Source of the DNA: Ascidia mentula
Taxonomy: Eukaryota > Chordata > Ascidiacea > Phlebobranchia > Ascidiidae
DNA: 64,000 bases
Direction of reading: 5' to 3'
NCBI GenBank assembly: GCA_947561715.1
Contig: OX387204.1
Coordinates: forward strand, 3,415,001 to 3,479,000
A program made the position numbers and the translations under genes. The notes below the pieces were generated by a model. That model worked only from the letters and a program-made list of their open reading frames with translations. It did no database searches and was not told the DNA's origin. This document shows, piece by piece, positions 25,115 through 40,800 of the stretch. Every line of letters begins with the position of its first letter. Positions within the stretch are counted from its first letter, which is position 1.

Positions 25115-27765
25115 TTACAGAGCTGTAGAATGTTCGGAACCATGGTGGTCCACTTCCCACGAAACAGTAGCGACACGAGGCCGTTCAGGTTCTCTGACAC
25201 TTGAACGCATTGATGAGTACGAAGGGGGTGGGGTTGGAGGTGTGGCATTTTCCAATTGCTCCTCAACGGTTGAAGACAACACGGAAGGTGACTCTACGAC
25301 GAAACGTATACAGCCAAATTATGTAAATTCTGCAAATATGGCTTTCGGTTAAATTAGTTCATGTTTGTACAAACACTCAGAGCAAACAAAAGTGTATATT
25401 TCATGGGTTCCCCACCACTAACTACGTCATGGTATCTAGGTAAAGAGACCACAACAGGGCGTGTCGATCCCGAGGGTAATATGTTTGCTTCCATTTCACC
25501 ATTATCTCCAACACCAAAATATACTGGAGCTTCCTAAAAATAAGTAAAAAAACGCATTCACAAAAAGGTAATATTTACAACATGTACGTTTGTCGATGTT
25601 TGTCTGACAGAAACAGAAGATACCAATACACCACGCCTAAGCATACTATTGTTGTATGGAACAACATATCCTGCATTAGTTTGCAATTTGAAAAGTAATC
25701 AGTGACAAAACACACGCAATTCATATTATGTAACTATAGAAACTATGAAAGTTATAACACATGCAGTTTATGTGCTAAGTTCACCTGAAGAACATGGATG
25801 GCCGGTTTAGCGCAAACACTACATAACGCCCTGGCACACACGACACATATTGCGAAGGAAGCGAACGCATCCAAGAAACCGAACGCCATGGTGATGTAGG
25901 ACAAAACCGTCAAAAGTTGCTAAAATCATAGAAAAATGTTGCTTTTAATTGGCTCTCCAAGCCTTTTTTTGTTAAAAAAAGCCGTTATGTAAGGAAATAT
26001 GAAAAAAAGAGCCCAATATTTTTACAATACAATTGTTTGCGAAAGATTATACCCAAGTCTATCGAAGCACATACCGCTTCGTTGCATTGTAACTGGTCGT
26101 CCTCGGTCGCCTTAGGCGTTGTGACTTGTACGGTTGCGTTATTGTAACACGCCTCAGTGTCGTAGCTTGTGACGTCAGGAAGAATAAAAGAACAAAGCAA
26201 GATTGAAAGAATGAGACAGGCTATGGCCAGGATCATATAGAAAGATATCTACAAAGGAATTACAAAGAAGTGTTTTAAGTTGTTGAAAGAGAACGATCAG
26301 GTCAACCCACCGCGAACTTCCGCTTGCCGGTCACGGCCGCTGTTCCGCTGACGGCAGTGAGCATGTACTGTGAAGCACAAACGGCAGGTATATCAAGCAA
26401 ACAGCCAATAAATACATTATCACATTCCATTAGGTTTACAAGCCACACTGCCCAGGCATTGCAGCCTAGCTAGATCAGTCATTTTTTCCTGACAAGTCAG
26501 AGTGAGATTTGAAAAATCAAGCTCCCGGTGAGGTTTGAACTCACGCCCCTTATCACATTTCATTTTGATGTATAATATGGCAGCAGTAAATGCACGTGAC
26601 TTACCAAAGCTCCAACCCACAGTGGCATCATTGTACTGAAGTAAAACGGGAGGTGGTTTCCCTGTACTCCGTCGCTAATCCCGAATCCGCAGACCAACAA
26701 AGCTATTCCACATGTTAGCTGGACCGCTGCTAACTGCAAATTGCACAATACGCGTCCGCAAAGTGATTGGTAACCCACAAACTACAATTTCATAAAAAAA
26801 GCTTTGGTCTTGGTCTAAGTAACATGCTGCCATGTATCATGGTGGTTTGCTATAAGCTACGAATAATGACGGCAAAGATAAATATTTTCAATTTCACCTG
26901 TACCTATTTGTAAATCCCATCTGAAAGTTACACTTACATTACCAGCCACCTTCGACTTGAAGTATTGGTTGCTGGGAATGGTGGAGCTCACTAGTGCTGG
27001 CGGTGGCGGTGTTATCCCTTCAAAACTGACGTCAGCGTTCTGTTGAGTTATCCTAGCACTTCTTGGAGGTCGGGTGTGTCGACGACGCCTAAACATTTCG
27101 AAAGTTTGATTTAAATACTTGACTTTAGAAGGCATAGGTAACAATTGATTAGTTTGAGATATATCAACACGACAAATAAGATACTAGTTTTACAAAAAAA
27201 GTGTCTTTTGTCAAATAGGCTTTAAATTGGAATTATGAAGTTTATGATTTGTTGTTGAATTTTAAATTTCAAAAAACAGCATGAAAGGTGCGTACAGACT
27301 ATATAGGTTAAATGAAGCTTAGCAACCCGAATACGCGAAAACAAATTCAACCCCAAACCTGCGTCTTCTGTGTTGTGATTCGTCGTGTCTTCTCGCTAAC
27401 TGTTCATCTTGGTCTGGCGCAGGCTCATCAGTTGCGCCTTCATTACTGTTAACTTGACCACTTCTTTCATTCGTCTCAGAATTCGCTTCTTGTCCCCCAG
27501 AATGTCCCCCGACCACACTTACCCCATCAGTGTCGTTGCCCCCTGGACATAAATATAATTTTCTGCTTAGTGGTGGATGCAGGGGACTAGAGGTAGATGG
27601 CTCGCTATTGTTTTGCTCTTGCGTGGAGGTTGATGGGCCTACTTCGCTTTCCGCTGCCTCTGCTTCAGTAAACCCTGTCATAGTTTCACGTTCGACGGAT
27701 TGAGGAGGTATCGAAGGCTGATCTACAAGGGGCAGAGAGGAAGACGAAGATTCTGATGCCATCAT
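25115..27765 (-). CDS. MS4A/CD20-like four-pass membrane protein with long Ser-rich N-terminus
   Basis: Eight phase-consistent exons (minus order) give 465 residues: 27359-27765, 26938-27088, 26605-26781, 26311-26367, 26075-26248, 25785-25919, 25416-25533, 25115-25293 (TAA). Residues 1-135 are Ser/Glu-rich and end in an Arg run; a PPxPPPA segment follows. TM1 (LQLAAVQLTCGIALLVCGFGI), TM2 and an SGTAAVTGKRK turn resemble the MS4A pattern of TM1, then ISG...KR after TM2. TM3 (ISFYMILAIACLILSILLC) is followed by an outside loop with two cysteines and an NAT glycosylation site, then TM4 ending in a cysteine-rich border (CVVCARALCSVC). The cytosolic tail carries TPPPSY, a PPxY-type WW-binding motif. 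MS4A proteins act as signalling adaptors or chemosensors; a role here is inference. The 25416 donor is chosen by phase; 25418-side alternatives exist. Confidence 0.6.
26425..26560 (-). repeat. Possible tRNA-derived SINE fragment
   Basis: Within an intron of the MS4A-like gene the minus strand carries GAGTTCAAACCTCACC, close to a tRNA B box, near 26520-26545. No matching A box or poly(A) end was found, so it may be a truncated insertion. Confidence 0.25.
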
Positions 27766-30700
27766 TTGTACGTGGGGTTTAGTCCTTTCCTCGTGCGGAA
27801 ACTCCTTTCAAAGACATTTTGGCTGCCAACGGTAGGTATATTATATGATATTTAATAAACTGTTCCACGAAATCAAAAACCACTGAATTGGTGTTACATA
27901 CTTATTGAAAAGACTTTCAGCAAGGTGTACATCCTGCTATGTGCCTCTAATACTTTTTGAACCGATGCTCAGCACATGAAACGTATTTTAAAACGACACA
28001 CATATAAAGCATTCGGCCCGGTAGAACATTACTACTACACACGTAGCAACGGGAATTGTGGATCGTTGCTCCAAAGCACGATCAATATTTGACAATGTTG
28101 GCATTTGCGTACTGACCTGGTGATCCACGGCATCTCACAAATACACACACGTAATAAAATGGCAAACACGAAGTCACAAATGGTAATTAGCAACCGTGCG
28201 GGGTCGCTTTTAAATATGCTTCAAATTTGGAGATACTTATCCCAAAGTGGAGTGGATAGGTGGTAAAAATCTACCAGTCTGTTGTACAATTCTCGTAAAT
28301 CACCGGCGAAACCTGTGAACAGTTCGTAGAATGTGTTGAGCACATCATCTGCTGCCTATTCGTGGGATTCCGGACATCTTAAACCAGTACTCCTTAACCG
28401 GTGGGAATTTATAGGGTTACGGGTGGGTAAATAGTCGGCATATTATGTTGTATATTCACTGTGTGTCGTACACTTATTGGCATTTGGTCATGCAATGCGG
28501 TAAACATGCTTTATTTAAATTCCAAGTTTCAAAATTTAAACATTTGTGTGAAATAATGATTCCGTTCAAACTGAAAGAGGGAAATAAAAGAAAATGGGTC
28601 TACAACCACTATTTTAAACCATTTCATGTTAGCCAGTGTCTTTGCACCTGCAGTTTTGGAGCCAGGACCCAGTGGATGCTTTATTTTGCATTGCAATTCA
28701 TAGGTGGTTTTATGGCTTTACTTGGATGGATATATCAACACGTACAGGGTAGATGCATAATTTCCTGAATGACACAAACGCAATCAACAACATAGGCTGT
28801 TTTTAATTTGCATTTCCGCCGAGGAAAATATTTGACAACATATGACACCAAAAAAGATTCTTGTATTGTTGTTCAAAAATAATTGTTTTATCACAACTTA
28901 CATGATCCAAAACAGTGCAAATTTTAATAATAAACTGCAACAAGTTTGGCGAATAAACAACGTTACACAAAACAACAGGCATTCTTCTTTTTTAGCTGTA
29001 ACTTTTAACTGGAGAAAATTTGGTCCAGAAAAAACAAATTAGCTTTTTCGGCGCCGTCCGCTCCCAAAATGAGTCTATACTATTATATCTAAAACTCTTA
29101 TATCCACGTTGTCGCAACAAACACCCTTGTGACGTCATACAGCGAATTGACCACATCACATTCGATGTACTGGAGTGATCCCGAGTATTTTAAAACACTT
29201 GTCCATGATTGCTGTTGTTGCATCACAAAGGAGCAACCGATGCATGTGGATCTTGACAATATCCCCTGCACGTTGCACAAACGGTTAGTTATTGAGTATT
29301 AATCCTTAAAAATCAAATAGTTTGGTTTACTTACGAGTGCATTGGTAGTTAATAGTTCTTTGGCAATGATACAAGTTGTTTTTGTTATTGTTTTTGCGTT
29401 TGTTGACGTTTTTACACAACTATATACATTAAGGTGGCAGTACTGGTGTCAAGCGACAGTTAGGGCTGCAGGCGTAGTTGTGGCATTTTTACATGCAAAA
29501 CGACGCGCAGCCTTTTTCTCTCGCCGCTTCAAGCGAGTGACAAAGTGCACGCTTGAGTTCACAAAGGAAACAAATTCACGATTAAACGTGCAGCTGTGGG
29601 CGTAACTGCATCAGGTTTTTTGCTGTCATTTCAACTAAGTGCTTGGTGCTACAAACCATGCCAGGAAGTTATGACAGCTAATCGCTCAAAATGTTATGTT
29701 TTATGTAGCTGTGAAATAAGCCTACAAACAAAGAGGTATGCTTACTGACAAACAACTGTAGCTTGTTAGGGTACAGTGTTTGAAGTCTAGAGAGACATAG
29801 CAAACAGTGCAGAACTGGCAAGCGCATGTGCAATTGGTATTGTTTTCTTGGTAGTTACATATTGACCAAATTAGCTGCACTGTGTACATGTTGCATGTGT
29901 CCAAAATGATATGGTACGCGTATGTTTTGCTGATTAAGAGATGTATGTATGTTAAATTCGGCCTGGGTTCTTTCAATCATTTACAAACAAAGACTTCGTG
30001 CTCATTGTTCACTCGTTTGTCCGCGTACGTATTCCGTTGAATTTAGTCGGGTTCTAAGAACCTTCTTTCATCGCATTATTAGTTTCTTTCTCTCAAAAAA
30101 AACGACAGAATGGTCTGGACATACATGTTTCTGGCAATCTTACTCAACTTGGTAAGTATGCAGTAGTAATGCAGACGGTGCACCAGTATTTTTGCACATG
30201 ACAACTATTCAGCATTGAGCATTTGAGAACCTCAAGTTTAAACACTCAAGCAAGTTGTGAATATTCACACACTTTTTTCAAAATATTACAGAGAGTCGGT
30301 TGTTTTAACGATAGCGAATTATTACGTTTCACAACACGCGTTATTGTTTCTGCAAATCTACAAACATCGTAGCAAACCGAATTCACACACCCAAAGATAA
30401 ACGAGCTGTCAGACAGGTTTAAAACGAAAATTACACTGCGGAATTGCCTTTGGGCAAGAATCAACACTCACATATAACATTGTGGTTTCAGTAACACACA
30501 CGTACACACGGAATATTATAGGGTCATCATTTTAGGGAGTTTTTCTGTAAATTTTTTTCTGGTTTAGCAATAATGCAAATTAGCAACAGTCAGAGACTGA
30601 GTCACATACATGTACATTTCTTCAAGGGGAGTTTTTGTTTTTATTTGCCATTACGCTGAGGTACTTTATGTATTTTAAAGAAAACTATTAAGTTCAATCT

Positions 30701-30800
30701 TGACAATACGCTACCCACTCGTCAGACGACAACATAAGCATAATTAAAATATTTCAAAAAGGAGCGGGCTGACGTCACATCCGCAAGCAGTAGTGGCATC
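27766..30800. other. Interval without a convincing gene
   Basis: Between the MS4A-like start and the amidohydrolase start I find no series of exons that can be joined in phase. Isolated open frames include 28445-28768 (+) and 30246-30467 (-). TGACGTCA palindromes lie at 29130 and 30770, the second 31 bp before the amidohydrolase ATG. Confidence 0.3.
29098..29264 (-). CDS. Possible terminal exon, unidentified
   Basis: On the minus strand an acceptor-like GCAACGTGCAG precedes an open frame ending in TAA at 29098; the translation contains CIGCSFVMQQQQSWTSVLKY and ends ATTWI. It is CpG-rich like neighbouring true exons, but no upstream partner exon was found. No domain is recognised. It may be a chance frame. 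Confidence 0.2.
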
Positions 30801-32316
30801 ATGAGCAGTGACGTCACGCCAGTGGTGGATTCCCACTTCCATATGTGGGAATTGGAAAGGTTCGACTACTGGTGGCCGCGGCCGAAAGAAGAAAAAGAGA
30901 TTTACCGGAACTTACTTGCCGACGACTACCTCAAAGAAAGGCGAGTAAAACACCAACTGCGTTTCGAACGCAAACAGTAATCACCAAAAACTGCTTTTGC
31001 TTATTCTTGGAGATTTCCACGAAATAAATTTGTCCACGGTCCAACAGTTGGTTGGACAACGAATATAGGATGCAGTAAAAGGGCGTTCAATATTTACTGC
31101 CGTATTTTTGGATGGTTGTTCATGTTTTATAGTAAATGCAAAGATAAATGAAAGAAACTGTTTTGAGAGCAGATCAAATACCTCCATACAATATTCCATA
31201 TTTGTTGAAGTTGCGGAAACTTTGAACGAAACGCGTTGGGCACTTGAAGTCGCCAGAGAGCACGACTCCATTAAAGGTAAGCAATAACTGGAGGAACATT
31301 CCTCAAAAAGTTTTGGTGAAAGACGAAATTAGACAATGTGCATTGTGGAGGTATTTTAGTTTACTCAAATGACGCAATTATTAGGAGTGGTCGGTTTCGT
31401 CGATATGACGTCATCAGATCTGGAGGCACATCTTCGCGAACTAGGGGAAAATCCCAAGTTTGTGGGAGTGCGAAAAATTTTAACGGAGGAAGGCTGGCTT
31501 GAACGCGATGACGTCATAGAAGGGATGCGCTCTTTGGCGCGCCACAATAAGACGTACGATTTGCTGGTAAGCTTTACTATTTAATTATAAAGACAATCGG
31601 TTTGCGCCTGTTTGAGCATGTTGAACTGAAGAAAATGCAAACTGTAATTCGAAACCTAAAATCATTCCATATTTGACACGAGCCTGCTTTTTCGTGTTAC
31701 TTGCTCAGTAAACAACTCAGTGTTATCTCCACATGCGGACAGATCAAGGGCAGATCGCAATTTGAGTCGGCCAAACGTTACCTCGATCGAGTGCCCGGAG
31801 ACCTGCGCATCGTCCTGGACCACCTCGGCAAACCCGACGCGAAAAATGGCGCCACACAGGCCTGGTACGACGACATTGCCACCATGGCAAGACACCCAAA
31901 CCTGTACTGCAAACTGTCAGGTACGTTTTTTGCAATTTAGTAGATTCGACAGCTAAAATATGGAATCCTTAGCCATGGCATGGTCACGCGTTTACTTTCT
32001 TTGAAGTTTTAGAAAGCCATATGCAAGAAAAGCTCAATAGTGAACAACAACATTGTCTTTTCCAGGAATGGTCACCGAGGCAGACTTAAAAAACTGGAAA
32101 CCAGCCGACTTTAAACCGCACGTGGATCACGTGATACGAGAATTCGGGGTAAACCGCGTCATGTTTGGCTCGGATTGGCCAGTTTGCCGAATGGCGGGAG
32201 CCAATATCAAGGCTGTTTACGAACTACTTGCAGGATTGGTAGCTGACAGATCGAAAGAGGACAAAGCAAAGATTTTTGGACGCAATGCAATTGATTTTTA
32301 CCGTCTCCAAGTGTAA
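30801..32316 (+). CDS. Amidohydrolase-2 / COG3618 lactonase-like metal hydrolase
   Basis: Five exons give 284 residues, the usual length for the family: 30801-30940, 31173-31276, 31385-31566, 31743-31920 and 32066-32316 (TAA). The family is a TIM-barrel metal hydrolase group that includes L-fucono-1,5-lactonase and 2-pyrone-4,6-dicarboxylate lactonase; it would act on a sugar or aromatic lactone in the cytosol. Family signatures are intact: DSHFHMW near residue 10 (HxH metal ligands), VFVEVAETLNETRW, VLDHLGKPD (His) and FGSDWPVCR (catalytic Asp) near the end. The ATG at 30801 begins directly before a TGACGTCA motif. Intron 1 must use a GC donor (AAAG|GCGAGT) to keep phase; the nearby GT donor does not. 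A polyadenylation signal AATAAA lies at 32432. Exact substrate is unknown. Confidence 0.85.
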
Positions 32317-32758
32317 CATGCCTTTATATTTCTAGCACTTGTAAAATTTTAACGCAAACATTGACAGAAGTAGACTCTCATTCATTATTTAACATTTTTT
32401 AAACCAAAAACCTGCATTGTTCAAAGTTGTCAATAAATTTTTTAGACTCATGTGGTTCTAAATTGTATGAGGTGACGTCTGGTTTATCGCACAGAACAAA
32501 CTATAGCAAAGACCCCTCTAAACGCTTCGCTGTAGTGGCGACCCATTGCATACATACAAGGTTTGGGTTAGTTTAGTTGCAGTTGCAGATCAAAAATATC
32601 AACACCGCAAAAACAAACTCACAGAATATGGTAACACTATTGGGCCATTTAGTTGTTATTTAAGTCGAAGAATACGATTTTTTTAACAATGTGAAAAATA
32701 GTATGTCGAATGGGAAGAACATGTCGCAGTATTAAAGCGCTTTTAATTAAAATCTCAC

Positions 32759-36942
<4,184 letters not shown>

Positions 36943-37826
36943 TGATTGTGCTTTTCAAATTTAAACTACCTTTTAGTTTCAAACCTAAAACTTCACAGGC
37001 AACACGGTGGTAATAAAACATAAATATGTAGTAAATAAAACAAGTAGTTTATTTTCAACTAACATATTGAATGTGTTGTACAACATCATATACTACGCCT
37101 TGCTATGCATACGTCCACGCGAACACCCGAGCAAAATATCCTCGACAGCAGGCTCCGCTATGTCAGTGGACTTCGGTGAACGAAGATATATCTACTCACA
37201 GATAAAATGACGAAATCGCGCGTACATCTTTTGCCGTAATCGTTTGTTTGACCAAACTTTGTTTGTATTCCATTACGCAGTGTTTTTTTTCGGATTACAT
37301 CACGCTTACATCACCTCAAGAGAATTCTAGTAAATAACGACCATAAAGTTTGGGTGCTTTTGTTAGTATCGTTTGAAGAATGTGTAAGGATAAAATATAA
37401 AACTTTGTCAAGTTCTGTATTTTATTTAACCCTTTGTTGTTTACATATACGCATGTAAGTCACCTTCGAACAAACAGTTTACATCGGAAAAGTGACTAAT
37501 CCGATAACTCAAAGCATCTTAGCAATAGGTGAATAATCGCTACTGAAGCACAGCAACCACGCTAATTACCTGTAGAAAGCGGTCTTGGGCAACCGAGGCA
37601 CGTGGATTGGCCAAAAGAAAACTCCTTACACAAAGACTAATGCAAAAGTGACTAATATCCAAACCCAGCGTAACTTATGATACAACCTGCTAAGCTGCAC
37701 GTATGATTAATTGACGCTGGACCGTATAGGATCGGTTGATAGTAAGGATTACATACGTGAAATACTAGAAGACTTTTTGCATGACAAGGAAACAATTGTT
37801 TCAACCATTTACAACTTGAAGTCAAA
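36943..37826. promoter_or_regulatory. Head-to-head interval between RARS1 and the phosphatase gene
   Basis: The two start codons face away from each other across 885 bp, so both promoters should lie here. I see no obvious TATA box at a convincing distance and no coding signal. Whether the promoters are shared is unknown. Confidence 0.35.
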
Positions 37827-40800
37827 ATGGACTTATCAGGAAGATTTTCATCCTGTGTGGCTTTGGTCATGTTTGTAGGACTCTTTGTTCCAATTAATGG
37901 AGAACAGGGTAGGTTTCACTTTCGAGATTTTAGAATTATTTTCTGCTGCACTTCAGAGCTGTATTATCCCATCGTTTCATGTGGTTTTGTTTTCCAGAAG
38001 CTTCACATACGCAGAGTATGGCTGTTGGACAAAAACCATAAAAAAAACGCATTTCTATTTTGTGTCACGCCCATGGGGGACAGGCGTCTTTCTTGAATTA
38101 ATGAAATTCGGCAAGGATAGACGTCTTTCTTAAATTAATGAAATTGATATTAAGATGAATGAGCAATTTCGCCGCAGATTAGGCTTTTGATAAATCGAAA
38201 CTTAATTTCAAAATGGATTCTTGCCAGTAAAAATTACGCCAAAAACATCGAAACAAAAAGTTCAAATTAATAAATTCGGAACCTTATTTCAGTAAATCTG
38301 TTTTCAACAACTTTATTATTTATTTTGGGCGTGATTTGGCTTCAGGTTATCTATAAAGAGGACAATTTTTTTGCTGGTTATTTTCTTTTGCTGCAGTTTG
38401 GTTATCCGATGTAAATAGGGTATTTCCCCTCTTGGAAACCTAAGATGGCGTGAATTCAGAAAGTGTTCGATTGTTAACTTAAGTCATCTGTTTCATCAGT
38501 ATTAAGTAATTTATACGATCAAATCTTCGCTATATTGTTGATGTTATTTTAGATTACATCAACATGTACCTTTGGAATGAAAGCATAGTCACCAACTTGC
38601 CAGCTGAAATCAAAGTGTTTGTTGAACTGGTATTGTTTGATGTACCAGACGTCAATATGAATGTTACTCACAATGGACAAACAATCTTGAACAGAACTAA
38701 TGTGTCCAATGGAACTGAAGTGTTGCAAATTTCAATCAATACTATTGAAGATGCAGGAAATTACACTATAACATGTTATGAAAGTTTGTATAATGCATCA
38801 ACATTTCAAACCTTTTATATATATGGTAAGAAAGCTGACAAAATGTAGTATTTTCTATGTAGAATCTCATTTGTAATTTTTTATATGCAGTGAAGTGTCC
38901 TCCATTTCTGAAATTATCGTTGCCGCAAAATCGCAACAAAATCATGTTTAACCAACATTTGAGGCTTGGTTGTCAATTTAGTGGCTTACCATTACCTAAT
39001 GTTATATGGAAAGTGAATGGCCAAACTGTTAATACTAGCAACACTTCAGCACCCATTTTTGTTCAAACTACTACTTCTAATGAGGCAATTAGTGACTCTG
39101 CCATAGTGGTGTATGATGGAGTGATTCTTGGGCCTAAATCGAATGTATCCTGCCAGGCATACAACACCATGGGAGTTTCAAAAGTAATTACCTTTACACT
39201 AGGTAAGATTAGTAGTAACTATAAATTCATGAGTAAAAAACTGTGTTTTAATCAAGATTTTGACGGAAACTACTACCTGTTTTCAACTGGTAAATCTAAC
39301 CAAACTGATGCAAAAACTGCCTGTGAACGACATGGGGGTCACTTGGCTGATATAACAAATGTTCAAGTTGACATTTTTCTCAGGTCAAGATGCAAAAACT
39401 ATGCAGCTAATAATACTTCACAAAACAGTGAGGGAGCCTGTTTAACTGTGCTGTGAATATTTGTTATATAACTTAAGTGAAATTTCTGTCCTTATGCTGC
39501 CAGAATAATAGATGCCTGTCGTTTGGTAGATGTATTTTATATTAACCTGTTTGTAATTTTGCTGAATGTCAATGTTATTGATATTTTGATTCTGATTATG
39601 GCTGAAAAAATAAACTTACCAATCATAATGTAGGAATAACCATAGTTCTGCCACTGTATAATTAAATATGATTGCAGCAAACTCTACCTTCTTTAAAAAC
39701 TGTTGCCAACCTTATTGCACAGGTTGGTTAGTTGGATATGTGAATTCCACCTTTCATGAATGGTCAGAGCCAAATGGAAGCTTTTGTTTGGTGTTGTCTT
39801 GGAATTCAACCATAAAAGATTGCACTTGGCAGAGTTCCATATGCAGTGTTAACCAGAGTTATATATGTCAGCTTAAAGGTTTGTATTCTGCCACGTTTAC
39901 ACTATCCATTGTATAACACCATGATTTGGTTTTTCAGCCAAATCTGTATCTCAACCTGATGTAACTGTTCGATCTATGTGTTCACAATCATCTGTAAAAA
40001 TTAAATGGCAAGATTTAACAAGGTTTAATGGATCAGTGATGTACAGTATCACCATAATCAACAACAGAACCCTACAAACTGTATCTCAGAACAACTATAC
40101 TGTAGAGTCATCTATCAATTATTATTACACAAACACAATATCCAGATTACTATCAAACATGGAGTATGCTGTTGAGGTCAATTTTAGTTAAGTTAAGTTT
40201 TTTTTTAATCATTTAAAAAATGTGGTTTGCTACAGGTCAGCCTTTTTCCTGAGTATTGGAAATTTCCTTCAAAGAAAACTATTTTCACAACTTTCGTACC
40301 TGAACCAGTTTTAAAAAGTTTTACAATAGCTCGCAATGGAAGCACATGCCATGTCAAGTGGGTTTGGTCTGCGATCAATAAAACCATCACAAATGTTAAC
40401 GTAAGTCTTTATTTTGATAAATTAACAAGAGTTTATATGCAGTTGAACTGCCTGACTCAACAACCCTTTTGTGTACAAACAAAGTGATTTGATTTAATTT
40501 ACTTAAATGAAGATTTTTGCTCTCTGACTGGACCACCAGAGGTTTTGTTTTTTATTTTAGATATCCATAGAAACATACATGTATAAAGTTAGAGTTGGAG
40601 CTTCTTCTGTCAACACAACATCTGAAGTTCACGCAGAAATAAATTCTTCCCATCTCTTTGAAACAAATGCTAATAAGCAGTATATTGTAATGTTATTATT
40701 TTCCAATTGCAACAGTGAATTTACACGAATTCAGGCCACTGGAAATTGCACTACACCTGTTAAAGGTATAAAATCATGATTCAATTATGTTGTGGATATA

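Noticed and set aside
32399..32500. Minus-strand frame after an acceptor-like CTATAG, considered as the missing last exon of RARS1
   Set aside because: Its phase does not match the preceding donor and the translation does not resemble the ArgRS C-terminus; it also overlaps the 3' UTR of the amidohydrolase gene.
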